Positions 56,801 through 64,000 of a stretch of 64,000 bases of DNA are shown here, in pieces (the stretch's first letter is position 1; every line of letters begins with the position of its first letter). The stretch covers positions 19,534,501-19,598,500 of the forward strand of contig CATNEN010000001.1 in the NCBI GenBank assembly GCA_950097015.1. Direction: 5' to 3'. The stretch is from Macrostomum hystrix (lineage: Eukaryota; Platyhelminthes; Macrostomidae). Position numbers and translations under genes: made by a program. The notes under the pieces are model-generated. The model ran no database searches. It was not told where the DNA came from and saw only the letters and a list, made by a program, of their open reading frames with translations.

Positions 56801-59730
56801 GTTGAAGAAAATTTTAAGAATTAAATTCTGACAGATTCGAGGCAGGGATTTCAAACATCTGATCTCATCCGATCTACGAGATCTCACCTTCTTGTCCACC
56901 AGGATCCATTCTTCCACTTGGCTCTGCTCGACGCCGATTGCTTCGGCCATCTTTTCGAACATGAAACCGTGGCGCGCATCCAACTGGAATATGGGTTGGA
57001 GTTGGAGGGCTGGAGTGACCCATAGAGTGATCAGAGGGTGGTCTGGAGTGACCCATATAGAGTGATCAGAGGGTGGGCTGGAGTGACCCATAGAGTGATC
57101 AGAGGGTGGGCTGGAGTGACCCATATAGAGTGATCAGAGGGTGGGCTGGAGTGACCCATAGAGTGATCAGAGGGTGGGCTGGAGTGACCCATATAGAGTG
57201 ATCAGAAGGAGGGCTGGAGTGACCCATAGAGTGATCAGAGGGTGGGCTGGAGTGACCCATATAGAGTGATCAGAGGGTGGGCTGGAGTGACCCATAGAGT
57301 GATCAGAGGGTGGTCTGGAGTGACCCATATAGAGTGATCAGAGGGAGGGCTGGAGTGACCCATAGAGCGATTGGAGGTAAAGCTTGAGTGACCCATAGAG
57401 CGATTGGAGGTAAAGCTTGAGTGACCCATAGAGCGATTGGAGGTAAAGCTTGAGTGACCCATAGAGCGATTGGAGGTAAAGCTTGAGTGACCCATAGAGC
57501 GATTGGAGGTAAAGCTTGAGTGACCCATAGAGTGATTGGAGGGAAGGTTCGAAAGACGCATGGAGTGATTAGGGGTGTAGAAGGAGTGACCCATAGAGTG
57601 ATTGGAGGGAGGGCTGGAGTGACCCATAGAGTGATTGGAGGGAGGGCTGGAGTGACCCATATCGTGATTGGAGGTATGTTTGTAGTGACCCTATGATTTA
57701 TTTTAGACGCCAGATTTCGAAATTTTTGCATTTAATATATTGCGTAAAGAGTTAAATATAGAATCTGCATAGTAATTTGCTCTTATCAATATAAGTGAAA
57801 AATTGTAACAATAAACTGTTTATGAAATGCCGAAAATGTATTCCAGCCTGATAAGAACAGCGAATTTGGCCCCGCCCCTGTCAGGTATGCAAATTAGAAA
57901 TAGCTTAGGGTCAAGAACACGTGGGCGATATGTAAATTAGTGGTGACAGAACTGTGTGCCACTCCTAATATATTAGTGCCTATAGCAGACAGTAAACTCC
58001 ACTGTTCTGAACCATTCTGCTATCACTTGCGTACAGCCCTTAATTAGTGTATGAGAAATCCTATGAGGAGAAAGCATAATATTTTACGCTAATTAGATGC
58101 GAATTTCTAATTTGTACATTACATTCTAAAGCCAAAGCTCTATCTCCCATCCATTCTCACCCTGGTGTCTCGCTTCTCTCTTCTCTACCATCCCTTCTCA
58201 CCCTGGTGTCTCGCTTCTCTCCCATCACTTCTCACCCTGGTGTCTCGCTTCTCTCCCATCCCTTCTCACCCTGGTGTCTCGCTTCTCTCCCATCCCTTCT
58301 CACCCTGGTGTCTCGCTTCTCTCCCATTTCTTCTCACCCTGGTGTCTCGCTTCTCTTCCACCCTTCTCACCCTGGTGTCTCGCTTCTCTCCTCTCTCCCA
58401 TCCCTTCTCACCCTGGTGTCTCGCTTCTCTCCCATCCCTTCTCACCCTGGTGTCTCGCTTCTCTCCCATCCCTTCTCACCCTGGTGTCTCGCTTCTCTCC
58501 CATCCCTTCTCACCCTGGTGTCTCGCTTCTCTCCCATCCCTTCTCACCCTGGTGTCTCGCTTCTCTCCCATCCCTTCTCACCCTGGTGTCTCGCTTCTCT
58601 CCCATCCCTTCTCACCCTGGTGTCTCGCTTCTCTCCCATCCCTTCTCACCCTGGTGTCTCGCTTCTCTCCCATCCCTTCTCACCCTGGTGTCTCGCTTCT
58701 CTCTCATCCCTTCTCACCCTGGTGTCTCGCTTCTCTCCCATCCCTTCTCACCCTGGTGTCTCGCTTCTCTCCCATCCCTTCTCACCCTGGTGTCTCGCTT
58801 CTCTCCCATCCCTTCTCACCCTGGTGTCTCGCTTCTCTCCCATCCCTTCTCACCCTGGTGTCTCGCTTCTCTCCCATCCCTTCTCACCCTGGTGTCTCGC
58901 TTCTCTCCCATCCCTTCTCACCCTGGTGTCTCGCTTCTCTCCCATTTCTTCTCACCCTGGTGTCTCTCTTCTCTCCCATCCCTTCTCACCCTGGTGTCTC
59001 GCTTCTCTCCCATTTCTTCTCACCCTGGTGTCTCGCTTCTCTTCCACCCTTCTCACCCTGGTGTCTCGCTTCTCTCTTCTCTCCCATAACTTCTCACCCT
59101 GGTGTCTCGCTTCTCTCCTCTCTCCCATAACTTCTCACCCTGGCGTCTCGCATCTCTCTTATCCCTTCTCACCCTGGAGTCTACCATCCATCCCTACTAA
59201 GAAAAAAAGTGCTCACCTGAGACCTCCGGGTCTCCTTGAGCTCCTTGAGCTTGATGGCCTGCTGACGAGCCTGCTCCGTGGAGGTCAATGGCGGCTTCTT
59301 GACGGTAGCGGGCGCAGTCTAAAGATTTTTGAAACAAACAAATCGAAAGATTGTAATAAATTAAAAATTATAATAAAAATATTTTAATTTCGTCTCACCT
59401 TGGCTGCAGGAGTCTTGGGAGCCTGCTGTTGTGCATCTTTCGGTTGCTCTGAAGAATTAACAAAACTAATTTTCTGATTAATCAGTTATCATTTCAGATA
59501 CACATACTTTTCTGTATCTCCCAAGATATTTAAACAGTGGCCATGGAAATCCAGAACACGGGCTAAAAGGTTCTACTCTATGGGTACTTGAGTACCCCTT
59601 GGTCTTTTCCTTGTCTTTCTACTGTTAAGAGTCAATTTAATCGATCTAAATTGTAAAAGAAAAATCGATACCGTCCGGCAAACTCACCCTTTGTGACTAA
59701 CGGAGGGGCTACCTCCGCCTTGTCAGCCAT
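38859..59730 (-). CDS. DNAH5: Axonemal outer-arm dynein heavy chain, DNAH5/DNAH8 type, 23 exons
   Basis: Minus-strand exons: 59688-59730, 59399-59448, 59217-59318, 56888-56983, 56720-56788, 55041-55109, 54590-54950, 53838-54003, 51991-53346, 51745-51896, 51281-51488, 50484-51195, 50313-50393, 49622-50145, 47478-49482, 47190-47378, 46008-47102, 43009-45927, 42510-42905, 40491-42395, 39981-40360, 39707-39866, 38859-39611. All join GT-AG in phase, totalling 13,791 nt and 4596 aa, close to human DNAH5 (about 4620). Four AAA Walker A loops, the stalk and the C-terminal domain are intact. Long stretches ([31 protein letters not shown] across a junction, [16 protein letters not shown]) match the DNAH5/DNAH8 gamma-type group. 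It is the ATP-driven motor of the outer dynein arm in motile cilia. DNAH5 and DNAH8 cannot be separated here; a pre-duplication orthologue is likely. Donor after exon 19 (GTTCGT) and after exon 16 (GTGCGC) are weak but needed for phase. Confidence 0.93.
40491..42395 (-). CDS. Dynein exon 20: end of the stalk region, AAA5 and AAA6
   Basis: Residues about 3532-4166. It begins [20 protein letters not shown] (start of AAA5) and includes [33 protein letters not shown], the helical [37 protein letters not shown] and [14 protein letters not shown] of the AAA6 region. The motor-ring half opposite AAA1 has no catalytic Walker A, as expected for the family. Confidence 0.92.
43009..45927 (-). CDS. Dynein exon 18: AAA3, AAA4, stalk coiled coil and microtubule-binding tip
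   Basis: The largest exon (973 codons, residues about 2427-3399). AAA3 has GEQGTAKT (about 2562) and the Walker B-like [11 protein letters not shown]4 has GVGGSGKQ (about 2928). Stalk helix CC1 runs from about 3175 ([19 protein letters not shown]) through Lys/Glu/Ala-rich heptads. The tip region contains [17 protein letters not shown] and [20 protein letters not shown]. The returning helix CC2 starts in exon 19 (42510-42905). Confidence 0.93.
46008..47102 (-). CDS. Dynein exon 17: end of AAA1 and AAA2
   Basis: Residues about 2062-2426. It starts [19 protein letters not shown], completing the AAA1 sensor region, and continues through [23 protein letters not shown]2 has the Walker A GPSGAGKT (about 2240) and [20 protein letters not shown] as Walker B region. 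Confidence 0.93.
47478..49482 (-). CDS. Dynein exon 15: linker and AAA1 Walker A
   Basis: Residues about 1330-1998 hold the N-terminal linker region ([60 protein letters not shown]) and the start of AAA1 with GPAGTGKT at about 1958. The matching Walker B (CFDEFNRI) is in exon 16 (47190-47378). AAA1 is the main ATP-hydrolysing site. Confidence 0.93.
49544..49600 (-). mobile_element. SINE fragment in dynein intron 14
   Basis: The string CAGGTGTACATCTGCCTGA followed by TTCATCATCGCTAGGCAGTG matches the middle of the SINE (CAGGTGTGTACATCTGCCCTG and TTCTCATCGTCAGGCAGTG). Only about 55 bp of similarity remain, so this is a short relic. Confidence 0.6.
51991..53346 (-). CDS. Dynein exon 9: tail (heavy-chain dimerisation/assembly region)
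   Basis: Residues about 319-770, the DHC N1 tail. Diagnostic segments are [71 protein letters not shown] and [15 protein letters not shown]. These align position by position with the DNAH5/8 tail. The exon begins at the acceptor ATTGCAG; the open frame upstream of it is SINE-derived and is not part of the protein. Confidence 0.92.
53384..53746 (-). mobile_element. Full-length SINE (copy 8) with a 13-bp target-site duplication
   Basis: On the minus strand it begins GGGGGGTGAGTGGCAGAGCG, with B box AAGTTCGATTCC. It passes through all family blocks and ends in CCCGCAGCCCTCCTGCAATT followed by an (ATT)n tail. The perfect direct repeat GATAATAGCCTTA flanks it at 53371-53383 and 53747-53759. This fixes the element length at about 363 bp and identifies target-primed insertion. 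It is the best reference copy in the window, inserted in sense direction in dynein intron 8. Confidence 0.95.
54020..54540. repeat. Purine-rich low-complexity tract in dynein intron 7
   Basis: Irregular GGGATTGGGAATATTGAGGA-type sequence on the plus strand (pyrimidine-rich on the coding strand), without a fixed period. It makes up most of the 586-bp intron between exons 7 and 8. Confidence 0.75.
55331..55518 (-). mobile_element. SINE copy 9, 5'-truncated
   Basis: The 3' half of the family (GTGTGCTCAGGAGTCAGCG to CCTGCAATTACTATCATTAT) lies on the minus strand. Directly to its left on the plus strand, 55290-55328 (AACGAGGTCCCTGGGCTCGA, then TACCACGTCGAGG) is a tRNA-head fragment in the opposite orientation, implying a rearranged or double insertion. 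It is in dynein intron 5. Confidence 0.8.
55967..56355. repeat. 16-bp quasi-palindromic minisatellite
   Basis: About 24 nearly perfect units of CTAGAATCCTAGATTC. The unit is close to its own reverse complement, so both strands can fold into hairpins. It is directly followed by a different array and lies in dynein intron 5. Confidence 0.95.
56356..56665. repeat. 20-bp pyrimidine-rich minisatellite
   Basis: About 15 units of CCTCTTCCTTCCGCTCTCTA, with GCCGTCTA and CATCGTCTA variants. It abuts the 16-bp array without a gap. On the coding strand it is purine-rich, so it cannot serve as a polypyrimidine tract for this gene. Confidence 0.93.
57003..57690. repeat. 33/35-bp minisatellite in dynein intron 3
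   Basis: About 20 units starting GGAGTGACCCATAGAGTGAT. A 33-bp form and a 35-bp form (CCATATAGAG) alternate in the left part; units with GCGATTGGAGGTAAAGCTTG occupy the middle. The open frames read from it ([10 protein letters not shown]) are artefacts. Confidence 0.93.
58145..59190. repeat. 34-bp minisatellite in dynein intron 3
   Basis: About 30 units of a 34-bp repeat built from CTTCTCACCCTGGTGTCTCG and CTTCTCTCCCATCC, highly homogeneous in the centre and more varied at both ends. As 34 is not a multiple of 3, all three plus frames read the same peptide cycle, producing open frames of up to 393 codons that are not genes. Between the two arrays, 57691-58144 shows nothing recognisable. Confidence 0.95.
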
Positions 59731-62202
59731 GATTTTTCAAAGTTGCTCAACTCAAACAGCAGTTTGGTCAGGGGAAATTTAGCATATAGATCTAGCACGG
59801 GCTGGACTCTGAAAACTCGAGAGAAGATCTTTCAGGTGAAAAAATAGACGTCTAGTTGGAGAATATGTATAGAAAAGTGGCTGCTCTGAACACAGACACA
59901 GTCCTCCACCCCGCCTCTCGCGTCTATTATTTCGCCCCGTTGTCCAACTTGCAGTCCCCGCTCTGCACCACTTTGGATAGCAACTGTTACTAAGCAAGCC
60001 AGCAACGCTGAGAAGAAGACGTAGAGAGAGGCGAGAGAGGGAGAGAGAGAGGCGAGAAGAGCGCTCGCTCACGTTATTCAGGACATTCACAGATTGAATT
60101 GAATTTCAAATTGATAGCACACACAAACGATAGACCCGCACAGCTTGGGTTTGTACACCTGTATAACCCCACTCGGAGTGAGGCTGACAGGTAGACGGAG
60201 AGAGACTGAAAGAGCTGCAGGAAAATAATAGCAGCCAGTGGAGCGCAAAGAAGCAGGTTCTCTCGGGGCTATTATCTGACGCACAGCCTCCATCGCTGCT
60301 CTTCATCTCTCTGGCTGAGATTGACTAACGATAGAAGCGACTAAGCATTCTCAGCCGTAGATTGTGCGTAGCCCGCTAGTCCTGGGCGGGTCGGTTGCCA
60401 AGGGACACGATGGACGCGCACTCGCTTAAATTTAACAAAAAAATTCAACGAGAGAGATGGAAACCGAGAGATGCAGGGGCAGAACAGACAATGGGTAAAT
60501 TTTGTGTCGAAGGCGATAAAACCTCTGTTAAATAGTCATCTACTCGTACTGGCAATATTTTTACAGCTCGACCACACTGACTGTTCTCTTCGGCTTGACA
60601 ACTGTTCTCAGACTATGGGGGGGGGCAATAAAATCTGCTCTATTGAGCTGTTGCCCAACCATTAAAATGCGCATCTGCAATAGCTTGACAACAATTGACG
60701 GCATTGTAGCCAGACAACCAACTCACAGTGCTCATGCGTACACTAATTTGCTCATATTTATTTTGTTTGATAAACCCCCAGCCACCGAGCTTGGCAACGA
60801 ATTTGTCTAGTTAGCTGTCTGGCAACTGCGCAAAGGTAGCCCACACGACTTGGCCTTTTCAAAAATATTTAATAGTATACAGCGGTACTTGTAACTGGCT
60901 AAATAGACACTTGTACAAGCCTTCCTCACAAGTAGGAGATGCAAGTTGGGCAAATGGTCATGAGTTCGATTCTTCAGGTTCACTCATTCGAGAAACAGTA
61001 ATTGACTTTTGTCTAATTATTCTTGTCAAAAGGTGTGTTTGAGATCGATCCGTTTTATTTTTAAATACAAGGCTGCTTTGCTGATCGGGCTATTTGTCTT
61101 TTGCAGAATTTAATTTGTAAGAAATTCATAAAATACACTTTTCCTATTGTCTTAAATCATGTCATTCAATTACCATAGTGTTCGCTTTCATTATCTGTTT
61201 TTGAGCCAAGAAAAGTTGAAAAAATTCTTTTCTGAAGCTTTAAAAGATATCACTTTAAGTCGTTTATCTCTACGACTTAAATACGAAAAAACAATTACGC
61301 TCGTATATAGTTCATTATTCGTTACATTGCGTACATACAACGTGATAAAACGGATAGTATAACAAAATGAAAATTAAAAGGACTTATAAAACTGAATATT
61401 ACAGTGAACATATAGATTTTGTCTGTTTCTTCTTGAATTACAATTTTTTAATTATTGTTTTGTTTTAAACGCGAAAATGTATTAGGAACGAATTTAAACT
61501 GGAGAAAGATGTATCGAAAAGCGTTCGAACGTAATACGCTCATTTGCGTCCGTTGATTCAATGCTGCATTAGCAACCATTTTGGTAAGTTTTTGTAAGTA
61601 TTTTATATATTGTTTTTAATATAATGCCTCAATTTGTGCCTTTTAACTTTTGTGCTGAATTGGAATTGAAATGGGAATTAAAATATTTATTATAAATGTA
61701 AAATAATTCAAAACGATAAGTGTAACAAAATTCCTTGTGAATTAGAAAACCACCGCCACAGTTATCTTATTGTCGTGCATTACATTTGATGTTGTAAAAC
61801 GACGATGCATGTATATCTCATTAATTGTAGGAGTATTGCTTATGTAGTGTCAGTGCAAGGGGTTGCTCACTATTTGTTTGAACGTCGGACTCACGACTTA
61901 TATGTCGCTTGGTTCGAATAAAACACTCACTGTAACAATTTGTGAATGTTGCTTAGCAAGACACCAAAATCTGCATTGCTTCAGTTCACCAAGCTGTTAA
62001 AAGTGTTCCAGTATTATTTTAAATTATTGAAGGTGTGATGTGGTGACCCCCACAGTCCATGGACTGAACAGCCGTAAGTAGCGTTCAGATGCGTTCAGAT
62101 GCTAACAGGCTTCAAATACGGTCTGATCGGGACCTGTGCAATAAATAATAATGAATAATTATCTGTCTTGTCTGGAGTTCTATCTAACAACTCGCTTTTC
62201 AG
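59731..62202. other. Divergent intergenic region between the dynein gene and the right-hand gene
   Basis: The dynein promoter should lie in 59731-60400; no TATA box or other element is certain. A purine tract (GAGAGAGGCGAGAGAGGGAG) sits at about 60020-60050. From 60450 to 62150 the sequence is AT-rich, with a tRNA-like fragment near 61883-61920 and ACAGTCCATGGACTG at 62053. No gene seen. Confidence 0.45.
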
Positions 62203-62248
62203 AAAGCACTCGTTAATTGAAACCTTGCTCAAGCTATACTGCACAGTT

Positions 62249-62957
62249 ATGAAGAGCTCTCGTGAGCGCTTGAACTGTCATCAAAGCCCCAATAATAGTC
62301 CGAGTGCACAGCAGCAGCAGAAGCAGCAGCAAGTGACGCCGAAAATCAGTGTCATGACCGACCAACCACCAGCCCTGCCCAGCCGCGACGCGAGCCCTGC
62401 CCAAGCTCCTTCGGAAGAGCCCAACTTTTACCTGAACGATCCGGGTGTGTTGCGAACTTCCATTGTGGCTGAGTTGGATGATGCTGCGAGCGTCGCGTCA
62501 GACGTCCCGAAGTCCGAAACTGCCGACGTCGCCACCAGCAGCAGCGCAGCAGCTGGGGATTCACCACAGCTTTCCGCGTTGGCTCAGGCAATGCCAATCA
62601 TCACACTAGAGATCAACAAGGTTGTGTACAAGATTGCGCGCGCCAACATATCAGTGACAACGTCGGGCGATCAGGCAAATCTCAACGTGTCAGTGGATAT
62701 TGCAGCGCCAGAAAAACAAGCCGAGGACCAGTCATCGTATGTTAAGTCTATAAAGACGTCGTTTAGGTCTTCGGTGAGTGCTAGCTTAAAATGACATTTC
62801 TTAGACTTTTAGAATAGATAGATAGACGCTAGTAGCCCAGGGCCACTTACTCTAGATTGAATCAGATAAAACATAATTTTCGTCAATGTCTCATCACTTG
62901 AATCCTAAATATGAAGTTTCTTTTTCTCCACACACCGTTTTACAGAAGCGAGCGTAA
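62249..62957 (+). CDS. Unrecognised low-complexity protein, at least two exons
   Basis: The acceptor CGCTTTTCAG at 62202 leads to a 5' exon whose first ATG is at 62249. The frame reads MKSSRERLNCHQSP, a glutamine-rich patch, a Pro/Ala/Ser-rich region (PPALPSRDASPAQAP), then MPIITLEINKVVYKIARANI and NLNVSVDIAAPEKQ, the only segment that looks folded (residues about 112-150). The donor TCG|GTGAGT at 62774 is strong. Splicing to the acceptor TTTTACAG at 62945 adds only Lys-Arg-Ala before a stop at 62957, giving 178 aa; other continuations are possible. No family is recognised and the function is unknown. Codon periodicity and splice signals support a real gene. Confidence 0.5.
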
Positions 62958-63544
62958 GACATTTCGTAGATATTCGGTTTTTATTTTGAAGTTGCCGCCA
63001 GACTGCCAATACACACCGAATGAGTTCCATTTTTATAGTATGCGACCAAACCCGCAGTCAGTTTTGCCAGTGCATGTCATTACTTCTATTTCTGTGAATA
63101 GATTATTTGTTCTCGCAATGAAATGTGTTTCATGTCTACCTTTTCCTATTAGGGCCAATGTATTTCATGCACCCCAATATGGATGCGTATCAAATGCGTT
63201 GGCGCTTGAAAAAAAACCTGACTTTTGGCCAGAACCGTTGAATGTCCCGACTGTCTGAATGACTGGCGCGATTTCAAATTTTCGGGTGGTATAAAAGCGG
63301 ACGGCAAAATAGCTTAGTAGTACTACTCTGAAGAAAAAACAGAATTGCTAGACAGTTTCAGTGTGCTGAAATTGACGTGTGCTGCTGATAAAAATACCCA
63401 TTAAACACTGCTTCCACCAAAACAGCTCCAGTATGGCGAAATATCATTTTCTGCGATCGTTGAACAGCAGTAAATTGTGTCGCATGCTCTATGCGCAATG
63501 TTACTGTCCTGCGCACCTGTTAGTAATAAACATTTGAATTCTAG

Positions 63545-63745
63545 AATCGTTGGAGCTGCGCACAAACTGTTTAAGCCTGCCAAGTATCTACTGCCCGCTG
63601 GTAGCGAATTATTCGAGCCAAGCCTGCCATCGCCATCAGCATCAGCTGAAGCGGACTTTGGTGCTGCCGATGGAAATCTGTTAACGGCCAGCGCTGCACA
63701 GCAAGTTGGTCAAAGCATTGGCTCTGAAGCCAGCACTTCAATGGG
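63545..63745 (+). CDS. Probable exon of a gene continuing to the right
   Basis: Bounded by acceptor TGAATTCTAG and donor ATGGG|GTATGT. It encodes IVGAAHKLFKPAKYLLPAGS, then ELFEPSLPSPSASAEADFG and a Gly/Ala/Ser-rich end (QQVGQSIGSEASTSMG). Entry and exit are both phase 2, which does not match the phase-0 donor at 62773. It therefore belongs to another transcript or needs an unseen exon between. No family recognised. Confidence 0.35.
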
Positions 63746-64000
63746 GTATGTGGCCTAATGCCTATATTTTTACTGTTTAGAGATGCTATCTAATATCTCT
63801 TCTTCGCTTTACTATTCGTCTCCAAAGAGAATTTGAGCAATTGCGTCTCTATGCACTGTTATGTATGTTATGTATGCACTTTCGGGGCCATGGTGAAAGT
63901 TTGGAGAGGGGTTAAACTGCAATGGATAAAATAAAAGTAGACGGGTTGAGTGTAGGGGATCAGTGACGTCACATCCGATTCATGTAACAAGGTCCTCGGC
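63746..64000. other. Right window edge, nothing recognised
   Basis: Short non-coding-looking sequence; possibly intron of the gene starting to the left. Confidence 0.4.

Noticed and set aside
58165-59387. Long repetitive open frames of 271-393 codons
   Set aside because: They are one peptide cycle read in all three frames of a 34-bp minisatellite in a dynein intron.
60950-60985. tRNA gene or SINE (GAGTTCGATTCTTC)
   Set aside because: B-box-like string without a convincing A box upstream or any flanking SINE body.
62911-63258. 115-codon plus-strand frame as an exon of the right-hand gene
   Set aside because: AT-rich, no coding periodicity, and its frame does not follow from the phase-0 donor at 62773.

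Overview
The window is nuclear DNA of a ciliated metazoan. The evidence is split genes with GT-AG introns, a protocadherin, an axonemal outer-arm dynein heavy chain, an SLC17-type transporter, eIF3g, tRNA-derived SINEs, non-LTR, Helitron and DNA-transposon remnants, and many intronic minisatellites. A free-living flatworm or other spiralian would fit, but the sequence alone does not settle this. All exon boundaries were read by eye from GT-AG signals, reading-phase continuity and family homology.

Layout from left to right. (1) 1-1616 (-): an intronless secreted protein with two C-type lectin domains and a LamG-like domain, cut by the left edge. A broken copy of its 5' end lies at about 2160-2290. 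(2) 3400-4218 (+): a decayed non-LTR reverse transcriptase. (3) 5791-9814 (-): a divergent four-exon SLC17 transporter whose first intron is mostly a MITE. (4) 10540-12352 (-): three-exon eIF3g whose second intron is mostly a SINE. (5) 12612-16000: a Helitron remnant, a complete hAT-type MITE with an 8-bp target duplication, and a long-TIR element carrying a fragment of an ISXO2/Merlin-like transposase. (6) 18397-30251 (-): a protocadherin. A 3.06-kb ectodomain and membrane exon is followed by a 6.55-kb intron made largely of an 18-bp satellite and a duplicated 1.3-kb block, then two exons for a polyglutamine-rich tail. (7) 30.4-38.8 kb: a gene-poor stretch dominated by tandem repeats, including a 20-bp satellite with a 400-bp higher-order period. 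(8) 38859-59730 (-): a complete DNAH5/8-type outer-arm dynein heavy chain in 23 exons, predicted 4596 aa, in phase throughout. (9) 62249 onward (+): exons of one or two unrecognised genes.

A tRNA-derived SINE family of about 360 bp recurs at least nine times. One copy, in a dynein intron, keeps a perfect 13-bp target-site duplication. The neighbouring genes have no evident shared pathway: this is ordinary animal gene order with accessory novelty in repeats, introns and transposon remnants. I found no self-contained new multi-gene system. The best leads are the protocadherin tail hidden behind a satellite intron, the SINE family, the ISXO2-like long-TIR element and the 400-bp higher-order repeat.
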